DNA of 64,000 nucleotides from Camellia lanceoleosa (lineage: Eukaryota > Streptophyta > Magnoliopsida > Ericales > Theaceae), in assembly GCA_025200525.1 (NCBI GenBank), contig CM045761.1:95518182-95582181 (forward strand), written 5' to 3'. How positions within the stretch are numbered: the stretch's first letter is position 1; the number at the start of each line of letters is the position of its first letter. Positions 1-13,200 of the stretch are shown piece after piece. The translations under genes were made by a program, and so were the position numbers. A model generated the notes under the pieces. It saw only the letters and a program-made list of their open reading frames with translations, was not told the origin of the DNA and made no database searches.

Positions 1-121
1 CCACATAGAACCTCTAGGTGTAACCTTTTGCCTTCCACTTAAAAAGCTCAGTCAAGTTGGAGGTCAATTTAACAGAACCGTCACAGAACACTGTACAAAG
101 CCCAAGACCTGAGCTTAAAAA

Positions 122-352
122 GGCCCCGTTTGGGAACTTGGCTACGTTAATTGTCTTTTTGACTATTTTAGTCTAGCTAAAAAAATTGTGTTTGGGATGA
201 TAGTTGGCTTTTTTTGTAGTTAATTTGATAGTTGTGAAAGAAAAACTGAAATGATTATAGTTGGGAAGTGACATTTTGTCTTATTGGCTATTTTAGTCTA
301 GTTTGTCTTTATTGGCTATTTTAGCCAAAATTTCCATATCACAAACAGGGCC
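122..352. mobile_element. hAT-like MITE in PI4KA1 intron 18
   Basis: 231 bp with terminal inverted repeats. The left end is GGCCCCGTTTGGGA. The right end, read in reverse complement, is GGCCCTGTTTGTGA. There is no coding capacity. The GGCCC...GTTTGG end is a common plant MITE signature. A-rich flanks prevent a clear target-site duplication call. Confidence 0.7.
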
Positions 353-965
353 AAAAATAGCATAGCTTTAGGTCAGCTTATGCCCTTACCCAAAAAAAGC
401 AATTAAAATGCTACAGTTTCTGCAGAAGCTTTCATTTTGTCCAACAATTCAACTCTTGTTTAGGTCTTGCTCTATCTACCAAAATTATATTAGTGTGAAT
501 TCTGCCATTTGGTGTAATGCACATTAAAATAAGTGGATAAAATTTTCCAATTATGCGGCAGTTATAGAACTGAAATTTTCAGACCTAAATGAAAATTAGT
601 AGCAAAATTCAAAACTTCTTCCACCCATTGTGTTCAGCATCCAATGGTCAGTCAGGATTCTGACTTACAATTTTGGACACTGTTTTAGTAGTTTTTATTT
701 TTTATGTTTCAACAATGGATAATTAACAATTATTAAATGCACTTAATACAAACTCCAATGAAAATTTTCAAACTTAGCATGTAATGGATTTACCAACGTT
801 AGTTCTAGTTAAAAATTGTGTTGCCTAAATCCTCTGTCAGGTTCAAACTCTTGAAGTGGATGAACCTAAGAGTGAATGAGATAAAGATGTATAGCCAACA
901 AGTGGGGAAGCTGGGAAGAAATTATTACGCATAGAGTGCATTAACATGTTAATGAGACAGCCCAC
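353..965 (-). other. Intron sequence after exon 18, nothing recognised
   Basis: AT-rich sequence downstream of the exon 18 donor. I searched for the next conserved PI4KA1 segment, which should read like GRLVEGYLLR, and do not see it. No other feature recognised. Confidence 0.6.
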
Positions 966-1232
966 CTCTTCATCATATCGTAGGGTCTGTACTAGCTGTG
1001 GCATGAAGAAGGTTACTCGCTCAGGAGGATAAGACTCCAAAACTCTGAGAACATAGGCCATCACACGTGGATGACCTTTATATGCTGGAGTAAGAAACTC
1101 AAGAGCCTGTGTGATTGAACAAGCAGCCCAGTGCGGCAGTTGTTGTAAAAGTGGTGAATTTTCATCGACAGCCTTTGGGGTAACAAAATATGGCAATGCC
1201 TCAGGTATGCAACGGAGCTCCAATATATGTGA
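966..1232 (-). CDS. PI4KA1: PI4KA1 exon 18 (last exon inside window)
   Basis: 89 codons, [19 protein letters not shown] through [13 protein letters not shown]. It contains the very conserved PIK accessory-domain stretch [20 protein letters not shown] and [17 protein letters not shown]. Acceptor is TTGCAG and donor is GTGGGC. No further exon is visible between 965 and 1, so the kinase-domain exons lie beyond the window. Confidence 0.94.
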
Positions 1233-4200
1233 CTGCAATAAATTATACTCACAGTTAGCTCAATGAAGAAGACCCTCTTGAAGTGAACTAAAAATTTAAA
1301 AGGGTAAATTATACTTTCTTACACCACTACATTTTACACCGAATCTCACTTTGGTCCCCCATTGTCCACATGTAACAGTCAACCCTTTGCACTTTTGGTC
1401 AAGTTGCAATGTGGCCTTTCAGCTCTTATGTTACATTCACTAACAGAAATTGTCATGTGACCCTTACATGGGACAAATTTTTTTTTTTTTTCCCACTTTT
1501 CTTCTGCTATATTTCTCCACTATATTTGCTCCCTACTGTATTTTCTAAACCTTTACCACCACCCATGGCCACTTTCCATCACTTTCCTACCACCAACACC
1601 CCTTTCCCACCAGCTCCCAACCTCCTATCATCACCACCCCCACCCCTTGCCTGCCAGCCCCATCCTTTCACACCACCCAACCCAACACCACTGCACCCAT
1701 TCCCTCACCTACAAGGTCAGTGGTGGTAGGTCTAGAAAATACAGTAGAAAGAAGAAATACAGTGGAAAAAATAGGGAAGGAGAAGAAAAGGGAAGAAATT
1801 TACATTTCTTTTCCCGAAAGATGTATATCATATGAGGGTCATATGACAATTTCTGTTTGAAACAAAAGTGATACTATATAATCAAAAGGAAGAGGAAAAA
1901 ATATGTTTTCAAATGAGATTATGACGTATCTATACTGTAAAAACAGTTAGAATGATCCTGACAGGCAATCTCTTTTCATCAAATCAGATGCGAACTTTAT
2001 TGATAAGATGATAATTGAAGTAGATGAATTCACACAGGAAAACCACTCAAAACTCAATTAATTTCTTTAAGGATAAATTACACTGACATCCCTTGAGATT
2101 TAGAGAGAATAAAATAAGCCACGCAAGTTTGGCATAATTACAATGGGCTCCTTTGAGATTTTAATTCACATAACACTTGGCCCTTTTTTATTAGTAATTC
2201 ATTAGTTTTATGGATGAAAAAATAATGTTATCTCTTTTACCCTAAAATGTATATCTCACCTTGTTTATCTATGTGTTTTCACACCATATGCATTAATTTT
2301 GGTCCCTTTAGCCTCATTAAAAGGGAGGTCGGTGTAATTATGCCAAAATAGTGGGGCTGCTTGTATTTTCTCCGAACTTTAAGGGAGAACAGTGTAGTTT
2401 AACCTTTCTTTATATGTTGAGTACATTAGTCAAAATAGACCAGAAATACTAGGCTGCAATGACTATTAAAACATTTTGGCACCCAAATGAGAAGAAACAA
2501 TTCACATTTTCTACATTAGAAAGTGAAGATATTCAGTGGTATTGAGTTTCATTTAATCATTAGGTAGTGGAAAGCAAAGAAGAGAAAACCAAGAGAACAA
2601 ACAAAAGTACAAAAATAAAAAGGGAAAAAATCCCTCAAAACAGATTTCTCATTAAAAAAGGACACTGTACCACAGTTTAATGTCTAAGGTCCTTGAATTT
2701 AATTTTTTTGGAACTACAAGTTCACATAATAAGCATCTCACTAAATATTGGACAATTTTATCCTTTTTAAATTTGTTGGCTCTTGTTGACGAAGGAGCTA
2801 ATCTCTATAGAAGGAGAGGGAGACGTAGAGACAGAGGCGATAATGGTTGTACAATGACTGATGAGCTCAACTGTGATTTTTGTGAGGCTCGCTCAAGCGT
2901 ATTGCTTGCTAGGCTGCGTGGATATGCTATTTCACGACCTCTGTCATAGTAATATTTCCTTGAGGCTTTCAATTATGGAAGAATTGATACTACATCATGC
3001 ATTATATATTATTTGCATCATGTAGATCATTAAACCATTTATATTCAATTAATGTTGTGACATCTGTGATAATACTGCTGTTGATTTGAGTTTTAGATAC
3101 AATGAATGACTCTATTGGTCTTATCATTCTTTTGTTTAAAGTTTTGGTGATTAGTTTGCTGATGTATAATATGTTTTCGTTAATCATTTAGCAGTCAAGC
3201 TAGAGTAAAATTTTACTATACGAATATAATTTTAAATTTTTTTTTTACAATAATTGGTATTCAATTTTTTTAAATTGTTTCATATGTATGTTAAACATGA
3301 ATATTTGGGAACATCCATAATTAATTTATGATTTTTGAAGTTGAATTTTTTAAATTAATTTCCAGTCTTGTGATTATGATTTTATAGTTAAAATCATAAG
3401 AAAACTGATATGAAAAATAAGGAATGTTGTGATCATTGTGGTGCTTACCGATGGTGATGGTCTATGAAGCACGGAAAGCTGAAATAGGTGCCATAGCGAT
3501 GTCAGACAAAGGGACACGTACAAGACATGCCATTTGGCATGTCCCTTTAATTTTTTATTTTTTGGCAAGGGACACACCAGGGACACGTGTGTCCAGAATC
3601 ACACCAAAAAGAGTTCAGAGCTTTGGCCCTAAATCTCAAAATCATAACAGAAAAGAAAGAGAAGAAGAAGAAGAAGAAAAGAAGCTGATTAGCTGGTTCG
3701 TCAGACACACCAAAAGAAGAAGAAGAAGCAGCTTCGTGACTGCGGTCAGGTATGTCTGTCTCTTGCCTCTCGCTTCTCTCTTTTTTTTTTTCTTTTTTTT
3801 TACTTTTCGTATGATTCATACACCTTGCTCTCTCTCTTTCTATATTTATATTTATGTATTTTATATTTTTCTATTTAATTTTTTTTCTTTATAAGGTTAT
3901 ATCTTTTTTCTATATGTATGATTATTCTAATATATTTTTTAATTTCTCTATTTATTTTTTTTACCTTATAAATATAAATGTAGTGGTTTATATATATATA
4001 TATGTATTGAATTAATGTTAGTTTTTATTAATTTTGATTGTTTTGTAACATAATATTAATCTATGTAACAAATATATAAATAAAAAATTTGCCACGTCCC
4101 CCACTGTGTCTGTGTCCCTATTTTTTTAAATCACCCTATCCGTGCTTCATAAGTGATGGTAATGGCGACATTGTGTTGGTGGTTAACGGAAGCAATTTTA

Positions 4201-7200
4201 TATTTGAAGAGTAAATTATGCTTGCTATTTCATTATTTTGATAAATTTTTTTTAAATATTTTTGTTGGTACAAGTAACAGTGACAATGAGTGTAGTGGTT
4301 TGTGATGTGATGGTGGAATTTTATTGTCAAAATAAAGGTTAACACAGTAAAAGTTTAACGTACTCCAGCCATAAGTCCAAATTTAAAACTTTTAGGCCAA
4401 TAGCCCCAAACTCTATTCTTTTGGGGCCAAAAGAACAATAATAATTTGAAAGATCATATTACCCCTACCTATCTATCCATCTATTCATTGTCCGCCTATC
4501 TGTTCAAATGTCATCTATCAGTCTTACCTATTTGTCCATGTGTCACCTATCTGTCCATCTAATCTACCTATTTGTCCATATCCTATGAAGCATGAGTACT
4601 TCGACAAACATGTCTAACCGTACCGGGTACTTACCGACATATAATATTTTGTATGGTACATACCCAGACGTACCTAGTATATACCCAAGACATACTGTAC
4701 CTTAGTTGAACTAATATTTTCTTCTACTACATAGATAAAATTCCTTTCACTAGATTTCTTTTTTATTTTTAATTTTATGTTTAGTATGATTTTAAAATTA
4801 AGCTATGTTTTGTAAGTTATTTAATATAATGACATTTCATTTTGGTTTATATCTTTACTTTTGGCATTAAATATTAATTGTAGGTTAGATCTTAACAAAT
4901 TAAACCATTAATCAATTTTTACATTGCTCTAAATTTAAAATAAATATTTTTTTACAAATGTACCAAGTCGTACCCCATACCTTACTTTTTTAAATTTTAC
5001 CGTATCAACGTACCCATATCGTACCAGTACTCGTACTCATACCCTTGCTTCATAGTCCACATCACTAGCACCACCACTACCGCCTCCGGCAAACTTTCCA
5101 GCACCGGTGACTTTTCTAGCAACTGGCTAGGCAATGGTCCAACGGTGGGTTAAAATTGAAAAAAAATTTCCTTACCAAACAATTTCATTAAAAATGTCTT
5201 TATCACCAAAACAAGATTAAACCTTAGACCAAATAACATATGGCCTCATATGTGTGGATTTTTCACCCATTAACCCAAAATTTTACTCTATCAACATTAC
5301 CATTTCATTTTTTTGATAAAATTTATTTTTTAAAAATTTTTGCAAGTACATGATAGATAGTAAGGTGTGATGGTGGTGGTGGTGGTGGAATTTCACTATT
5401 TAAATATCAAACTCAGAACAATAAAATTTTACAATTCAAGCCAGTGCTAACATAGTAAAATTTCACTGTGCTTTTTTTCCCTCCATAATTTACTAGCCAT
5501 CATGGATCATGTTTAATAGATTTCAATGAGACAATTTCAAAAATATTAATTTTTTTAAGAAATTGACATCACTGTCCAAAGTTATACAATTTTGAAATTG
5601 TAAAAGCAAAATAGAAGTATCTTGCTAAATGCAATGTGTTACGAGCCAAGAGTCCTTGTTGCGGCAAAAATTTTAAGCATGTCCTTGCAATGATATCAAA
5701 CACTAGCGGAGCTTTCACCAAATGTCCCAAATAAAAAATAAAAAGGGAAGAAATAAATAAAGAAGAAAAGCTAAGAAGTGGAAGCACAAGAAACAGTGAA
5801 GTTAATGTGATGAAATGCTTATGGAGTGTTTTTGCTGGATGCATAATGAACAAACTAGAAGGAAGCATTACATTTCAAACAATCAAGAATCAGGCAACAT
5901 TATATGTATATATATACATATTTATGTATGTATGTATGTATGTATGTATGTATGTATGTATCACATATTCATTAAACAAGTACAACAGAAGGGAGAATGT
6001 CAAGAATCAAGATGGAGAAGGAGCAGGACAAGGACTGAATTATAATGAATTCAGTGGTAGAAAGCTGGACATAGCAGTATTTTAAGATATGGTGCAAAAA
6101 AGTTGGTAGATAAGATTTACTAGTGCAGCAATAAATAACAAATGAGGGAAGTGAACACAACTCAGATGTAATGGTCATTGATTAAACAAATACACTTTCT
6201 AAAGAGCAAATTTCAAAAGAAACCTCATGTGGCAGCCCTCAATCTTTTAAAATCCAGTAAGTTTAAGACTTCAAAGCAATAAAGACAACAGTAACTGAAA
6301 AAATGTCACACTAAAGGAAACCAATAATTGAAAAAGAAAATTATTTTTCTTTCATCTGACAAGTAGGATAAAGCTTGCTTCAAGTGCTAAACCACTCACT
6401 GCATTCAACTCATAAAAAATAAATCTGAGGAAGAATAACCCCATCAAACCAAACCTTGCCTTAAGTCCCATCAAATGGGGTCGGCTATATGAATCCTTCT
6501 TCTCCACGTAACCCTGTCAAAGACCATTTCGTTAGTCAAATTAAGTAGATCCAAATCTTTTTTTACAATGCTAGCCAACGTTAATCTAGGCCTATTCTGT
6601 CCCCTACCACTTCCATCTACCGTTACAACGCCGCATCTCTTCACTACTACCTCTGTTGGTCTCCACTGAATATGACCAAACCATCTCAATCAATTCTCTC
6701 TCAACTTATCTTCTATCGGTGCTACTCCTACCCATTCCCGAATACACTCATTCCTAATTTGGTCTTGTCTAGTCTTGCCACATATCCACCTTAGCATCCT
6801 CATCTCAGCCACACTCATCTTATCTACATATTGTTTCTTGGTTGTCCAACATCCCGTCTCATACAATATCGTTGGTCTAATAATCGTTCTATAGAACTTA
6901 CCTTTTAGTCTAGTGGATATTCGTTTATCACACAATACCCCAAACGCACTTCTCCACTTACACCATCATGCCTTAATCCTATGGGCCACATCCGCATCAA
7001 TCTCCCCCGCTGTTGTGATAATTGACCCTAAATAACAAAAATGTTCACTCTTAGGCAGTTCTTTGTTCTCAATCTTCACTTATCTTCTGCTTTCATTGTC
7101 ACTGTTACGACATTTACACTCCATGTACTCTGTCTTAATTTTGCTTATCCGGAATCCCTTAGATTCAAGAGCTTTTCTCCAAATCTCCAACTTTGTGTTA

Positions 7201-10200
7201 ACTCCTTCTCTAGTCTCATCAACTAGCACGTCTAGTCTCATCAACTAGCACGATATCGTCTACAAAAAACATACACTATGGCACATCATACTGAATATTT
7301 CTCATCAACTCATTCATAACTAAAGCAAAAAGATAAGGACTTAAGGTAGATCCTTGATGTAACCCTTCAGTGATAGGAAATTCATTTGTCTTTTCAGCAG
7401 GCGATCTAATAGTGGTCACCACCCCTTCATACATATCCCTAATCACATCAATATAACCTTTTGTTACCCCTTTCTTCTCTAACACTCACCATATTATATC
7501 CCGGGACACTCTATCATATGCTTTCTCAAGGTCGATAAATACCATATGAATGTTTTTTTTTTTTTTTTTTTCTTTTCTTTTCTCTATACTTTTCTATTAC
7601 TCTCCTCAAAAGATAAATCGCTTCCATTGTTAACTTGCCAAGCATAAACCCAAATTGATTCTTTGACACCTCTGTTATATCTCGCAATCAGCGTTCCATC
7701 ACCCTCTCCCACACTTTCATTATATGACACATTAGCTTGATTCCTCTATAATTGTTACAATTCTGGACATCTCCTTTATTCTTATAGACTGGTACTAAAA
7801 TACTCTTCTTCCACTCATTTGGCATGTTCCTAGTCAACAAAATTTTGCGAAACAACCTAGTCAAACAAGCAACCCCTTTTTTACCCAAACACTTCCAAGC
7901 TTCAATAGGAATATCATCAGGTCCCAAAGCCTTATTTGATCTCATCTTCTTAAGTGCAATCTCCACTTCAAAGTTCTTAATCCTGCAATGGAACCTATAA
8001 TCTTGGTTTATCGTATTACTAGCTATTTCTTCCCCTATTGTCGTACCTCAATGTTCCTCATTTAATAGTTTCTCAAAATAGTTCTTCCATCTTTCCTTAA
8101 TCTCTTCATCCTCCACCAATACCTTAGAATCCTCACTCTTGATGCACTTAACTTGATTAAAATCTCTTATTTTCCTCTTTCGTATCTTAGCAAGTTTATA
8201 TACCCTCTTCTCTCCCTCCTTACTATCTAATCTAGCCTCTCTCACTACTTTCTTGACCTCCTTATTAGCCAATCTATAGCTCTTAAGGTTTTCCTCAGTT
8301 CTATTATTCTGCCACTTTTTAAAGCACTCTTTTTTTTGCCTTAACTACCACTTGAACCTCTTCCCTCCACCACCAAGTTTCCCTAGAGCTAGGTCTCGTT
8401 CCTTTCGACTCTCCAAGCACTTCCCTTGAGATTATCCTCATACAATTAGCCATCTAGTTCCACATAGTGTTCGCATCATCTTCCAAGTCTCAAATACCTT
8501 CCTTATCCATTCTATTATTACATATTTCTAGTTTATCGCCTTTTTAGGTCCCACCATCTCGTCTTACGACGCCCACCATCCTTCTTAACTTGGTATTGCC
8601 CTCTAAAACATAAATCTAGTACCAAAATGTCCCATGCCAATATTTCCCCCATAAAATCACTCGAACAAGCCAGATGTGTACAGAGCTATCCCAGTATGTA
8701 GGGGAACTAGATAATCCTTGTGTTCACAAATGCTCCATTTTAAGAATTCCCAAATAAGTTCAGGTTTGAGGGAAATCATTTGTGTACTTTTTTCGTAGGT
8801 AAAATTTTGTTAGAAAAGAAACGTCAAAAGGGGGGCACTAACAGCAGGTGCATTACTTTGTTATCAACTCTCATACCCATATTTGTTAAAGGAGCCTTGA
8901 GGCCCCAAGAAGGCCCGCAAGAAAGCCCCAAGCTCATCAAGGCTCAAAACAAGTGTCTTATTCTATACCAAGCTCTGTACCCCACACAAAGCCCTCAAAC
9001 CCAAGATTTTCAGTAGCCTCCAACGTCAAGAAAGGTGCACATTTTTTAATAATGGATGCCTCTCTATACTTTTTAATAGTCCTACCTGATATGCATTGTA
9101 TAGTATTCATGCGGTCTTAGTGTTAGATAATATTGTCTAAACATTTTTAATATTTTGTTTTCTAGATTCATGTTCTCATGCTTGACTACTTGAAATAGAC
9201 GTCATTAATTCATAACTATTAATATTTCGAATTTCATGATTTATACCGACACTTTACCACTAATTTTTTCATTATTTCAAATATCTAATGGATTTTTTAT
9301 TAAGGGTTGGTTTGGCATGTTTGAAAAAAGTCAAAAAGTTACTATCCTATTTAAGTCACATTATCTTATTTAAGTCACATCACCTCTCTAACACGTCACT
9401 TCAAACCCAACCCATATTTCATAAAACGTCAAAAAGTGCACTTATTTAGATCATCCCAAACAACCCCTAGTGGATACATATACCAATTGAAAATATTTAC
9501 ATATATCGATTTATAAAAAATAAAAATAAAAATAAAATCACCTTCTTTTACTTGTATTGCATATTTCAAATTGCTTACAGTTGTAGTTGTAAGTATATTT
9601 AATATACATTCCTAACGCACTTGCGTCTTACTTTAGTCAAGGCCATGCCTTATGTTGTGCCTTGAGCCTTCTAACAACTATGCTCATAACCTCATACCAT
9701 TAATAAAATGATTTCTTGGTCGATGTCCATAATGCCTATCTTTCATTAAAAAAAATTAAAAAAATTTGTCTCAATTAAAAAGAACATTTATAACAATAAA
9801 AAAATTGAAGTATTACATCAAAGCACATGCATGTGAAGCAAAAAGAAATGGTAGCACAAGGTATACAAATCACAATAGAATTTCACCACACCTTGAGTCC
9901 TTACTTATTTGCACTAATCGTGGATGAATAAACGAAACACATTCCAGATGATGTTCCATGCATATGATGTTTGCATATGATATTATTTAGTGGATGAAAC
10001 TAGAAAAAGGAACTAGAACTAACTAGAAATTTGGATAGAAGCATCAAAAGAGTCTGAAATTAGTAACCAAAATCAATATATACAATGTAAATTTAGTAAC
10101 AATAGAAGTAGAAATAGCGAACAAGTAAAGATTGAAAACCAAAGAGTGAACAATTTTGTTATATAAGACCATGTTTGTTTGGGCAGATTGGATTGTGTAT

Positions 10201-13200
10201 CTAATCCCATATTTGGCCTGGCCTAAGATTATGTGGAGGTATTGACCAAATTCTACAAATTTTGTGATTTACTAAACTCGTCCAAAGCTCTCTTTAATCC
10301 CCAATTTTGTATCCCACCCACCCTCATGGGATTCAATAGTCCCCTAGTCCCCTATGTAAGGGATACCATGTCTGGCTTCCGACCCCAATTTTCTTAGCTA
10401 AGCGTGGAATTATGTATTTCGTTACATTATTAATCTAATCCCAAAACCATGTCCCCCCAAACAAACATGGCCTGAGTTCTATTACTAGTAAGGATTACAA
10501 GGTTGGAGATGATGTGACGCATAGAATCAAAGTATGTCAGCTCAAGTGGAGAGGTCCTTCTGGCATAAGTGGAGAGGTCCTTCTGGCATAATATGCGATT
10601 GGTGAATACCAACAAGATTGAAAGAAAAAATTTATAGAAACGCTACGAGGCTGGTGATATTTTACAAATATTGTTGGGTAACTAAAATACAGCAGATTAA
10701 TAAAATGAGTATAGTGAAAGAAAAAGGCACAAAATTGTGTACACTTATTCTTTGGATAGGAAAAGGGTCCGAACGCAAGGTTACCACTAGGCTCATACAC
10801 AAAAAATAAAAAATAAAAATAAAAACGATTAGTTATGCAAAAGGAAAGAGTCAAACCAGCTCCACAATCTAACTCAATTTTATCCACCTTTAGATATATT
10901 CCCACATGTTTTTTAGAAGAGCTCAGTATTCACATTTCTCTCTGACTTTCAAAGATTTCCTAACATCAAAATTACCTTTAAATTATTTCTCACTCGTTCG
11001 CTCCTCATAACAATAGTTTTGAAAATTCCAACTTCCACTAATTAAGACAAGAATAACATACCTGAACCAGCTGAGTCATTTCGGCCTTCAAGAAAGTATT
11101 TGTAGGGAACCTTGAGGCCAAGGATAAAGCTATCCGAGGATCAACTGAAAATGCAGTTCGGATATATTCAACCCATTTATCTGAGATAATTTTAGGCGAG
11201 AAGGCGCAGTTTCCCTGAAATAGATGTGAATGCAATAGCAAATAATGAATGCCAATCATCCTTAACAATAAGATTGATACACTCGATTATCAAATAGTAA
11301 ATGAATGTAGCTTTTGATAACAGTTACTTTGGGTTAACAGGTTGTGCCCAAACTTCAAGCCTATCAACCTCAAGCTGGCAAAGCATTAAAAGTAATTGCT
11401 TCCGCTTTTCTCTTCCAACATCGTAGTTCTCCATATGACCCCAAACAGGGTGATATTGATCCTTCTGCAGATTAAAGAATTTCATGGATAAACTGCAGAA
11501 ATAGCACAAAATCCTATGCCAACAAGGAAAAAATATAGAAAATGTTCCCAGCTGGAGAAGCAATAATACTACTGGTTGACACATCTCAGAAACTATATTC
11601 GCTGTAGGTTCCATGTGATATGACTACGATTTTCTTACCAAATCAATCAAAGAGCTTCCATTTTCGCATCCCTTCCCTTTTAAATCAACTTGAGGAGCAT
11701 CCACACGGTCATTCAAAATATGATGAACAAATACAGACACAGATTGAGCCTCACTCTGGGCAAAATTTATGTTGTTAAGATCAAACCATTCAGGCTCATG
11801 AGCAAACCAGCCCAAAGAGGCCCTGTAACAATCAGAAGAGACTGGTCTCAATTTCCAGATGCAAAACTAAACTTCATAAAAATCAAGTTAAGAAAAAGCA
11901 CAGAAGTGAATGTTAAGTACATGCAAAAACAAGAAATATGGTTGAAGACATCAACCAGAAAAGGTTGAGCTTCAAGCTTAATTTCAGAAGTTTGAAGTTC
12001 AATATTGCAATTTCAAAGACAAATAAATACACAAATATATATACACGAAACATGTTTTATCGAGTTCATTTTGTGAGGTAATTAAATTATACAGTTAAGG
12101 CCATTCATGGTATACCAGCAGTGCTACTCACATAGCCAATTGAATAAATTCATGTAGTCATTGATAGGCCCTAAGACTATATAGTTGTTTGAAGACACAC
12201 TAAATGTCCCACAAGGAAAAAAGAGATTTGTTGAACACCCTGATTAGCAATTAAGCACAGAGATATACGACTAAATGGGAATAGCTTATGGGCATAACTT
12301 ATTGGTGCATTATATGTATGTATACATTTGTGGGTAACAAAGAAACTGCCAACTAACATGACCTCATACACCACCATTTGAAGCAATGTTAGAAGTTCCA
12401 CAAGTTTTTTACATTGTGTATGTCATGAATCGAGGATGTATTTACCATTAAGTGTACATGCAAAAGAATACAAGAAGATGCAAAAACCAATTACACAAAT
12501 GCACATAAGTTAAGTTTGAGCTAAAGTAAAATAAATAAATAATAAAAACATCCACATATTAAAATGTGAAGATATATTACTAATCCAGCCGGACCATCAT
12601 AGAAGTTCCACAAGATGCAGTGCAAATGATGCATTAGCATAAATTTCAGTTTGTAATGCACTACAAATGATGCACTAGCATAAATTTCAGTTTGTGCGCA
12701 CATGGCCACAAGGGATAACTATAGGTTGGAAAAAGAGAAAATTGACAATATCCCACACAGGTAGAGCTACATGGCATGATGCAGCAAGCAAATGGTCATC
12801 TGACATAATAAACAACAAAATCAATTATGCTTGATGTAAGTAAATGTGGATAATGTACAATGAAGCTCAAAAAGTAACTGCACGAAAAAGTCAGTTGTTC
12901 ACCGATATATCCGGTCTTCCAGTAGCTGAAGCCCTGTTCTGAAATTTTGCAGATTGCCCTGGGACTGGCATGAGCAAAACTTGAGACCAAGCAGCATGAA
13001 GGTGAAAAAAGTTCCAGTAGCGGCCGGGTGGCGTGAAAAGTTCCAGGGGAGTTTTGTAGTCCCTTGTAACATCCGACCAAGAAGCAAGAGTTGCTCAACA
13101 CTATCATGTCGAATTACCTATCCAACAGGAAGAATTATGGGTAGAAAACGAAAGAAAACAAAAGCAAACAAAATAAAAGAGGAGAAAAAAAGGAGGAACC

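Larger units (their letters stand above)
9870..10715 (+). mobile_element. Degenerate RTE LINE fragment, plus strand, split by a MITE
   Basis: Plus-strand translation shows [10 protein letters not shown] near 9890, a broken catalytic region near 9970, then an RTE-like linker up to 10150 (NNRSRN-type residues). After the MITE it resumes with GDDVTHRIK near 10510 and [13 protein letters not shown] near 10670. Many stops and frameshifts. Opposite in orientation to the 6445-8640 element, so it is an independent insertion. Confidence 0.7.

Noticed and set aside
1409..1835. Proline-rich plus-strand ORFs
   Set aside because: They are translations of the CCACCA-rich spacer and arm of the foldback element; low complexity and no conserved motif.
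3436..3894. 152-codon ORF across 3436-3894
   Set aside because: Crosses the border of the hAT-like element and consists of purine-rich and T-rich low-complexity sequence, so it is not a gene.
5923..5960. Possible CRISPR-like or satellite repeat
   Set aside because: Plain TATG microsatellite without spacers; this is plant nuclear DNA.
8888..9660. Possible TIR element with CCTTGAGGCC ends
   Set aside because: Inverted similarity is short and patchy and flanks do not give a target duplication.
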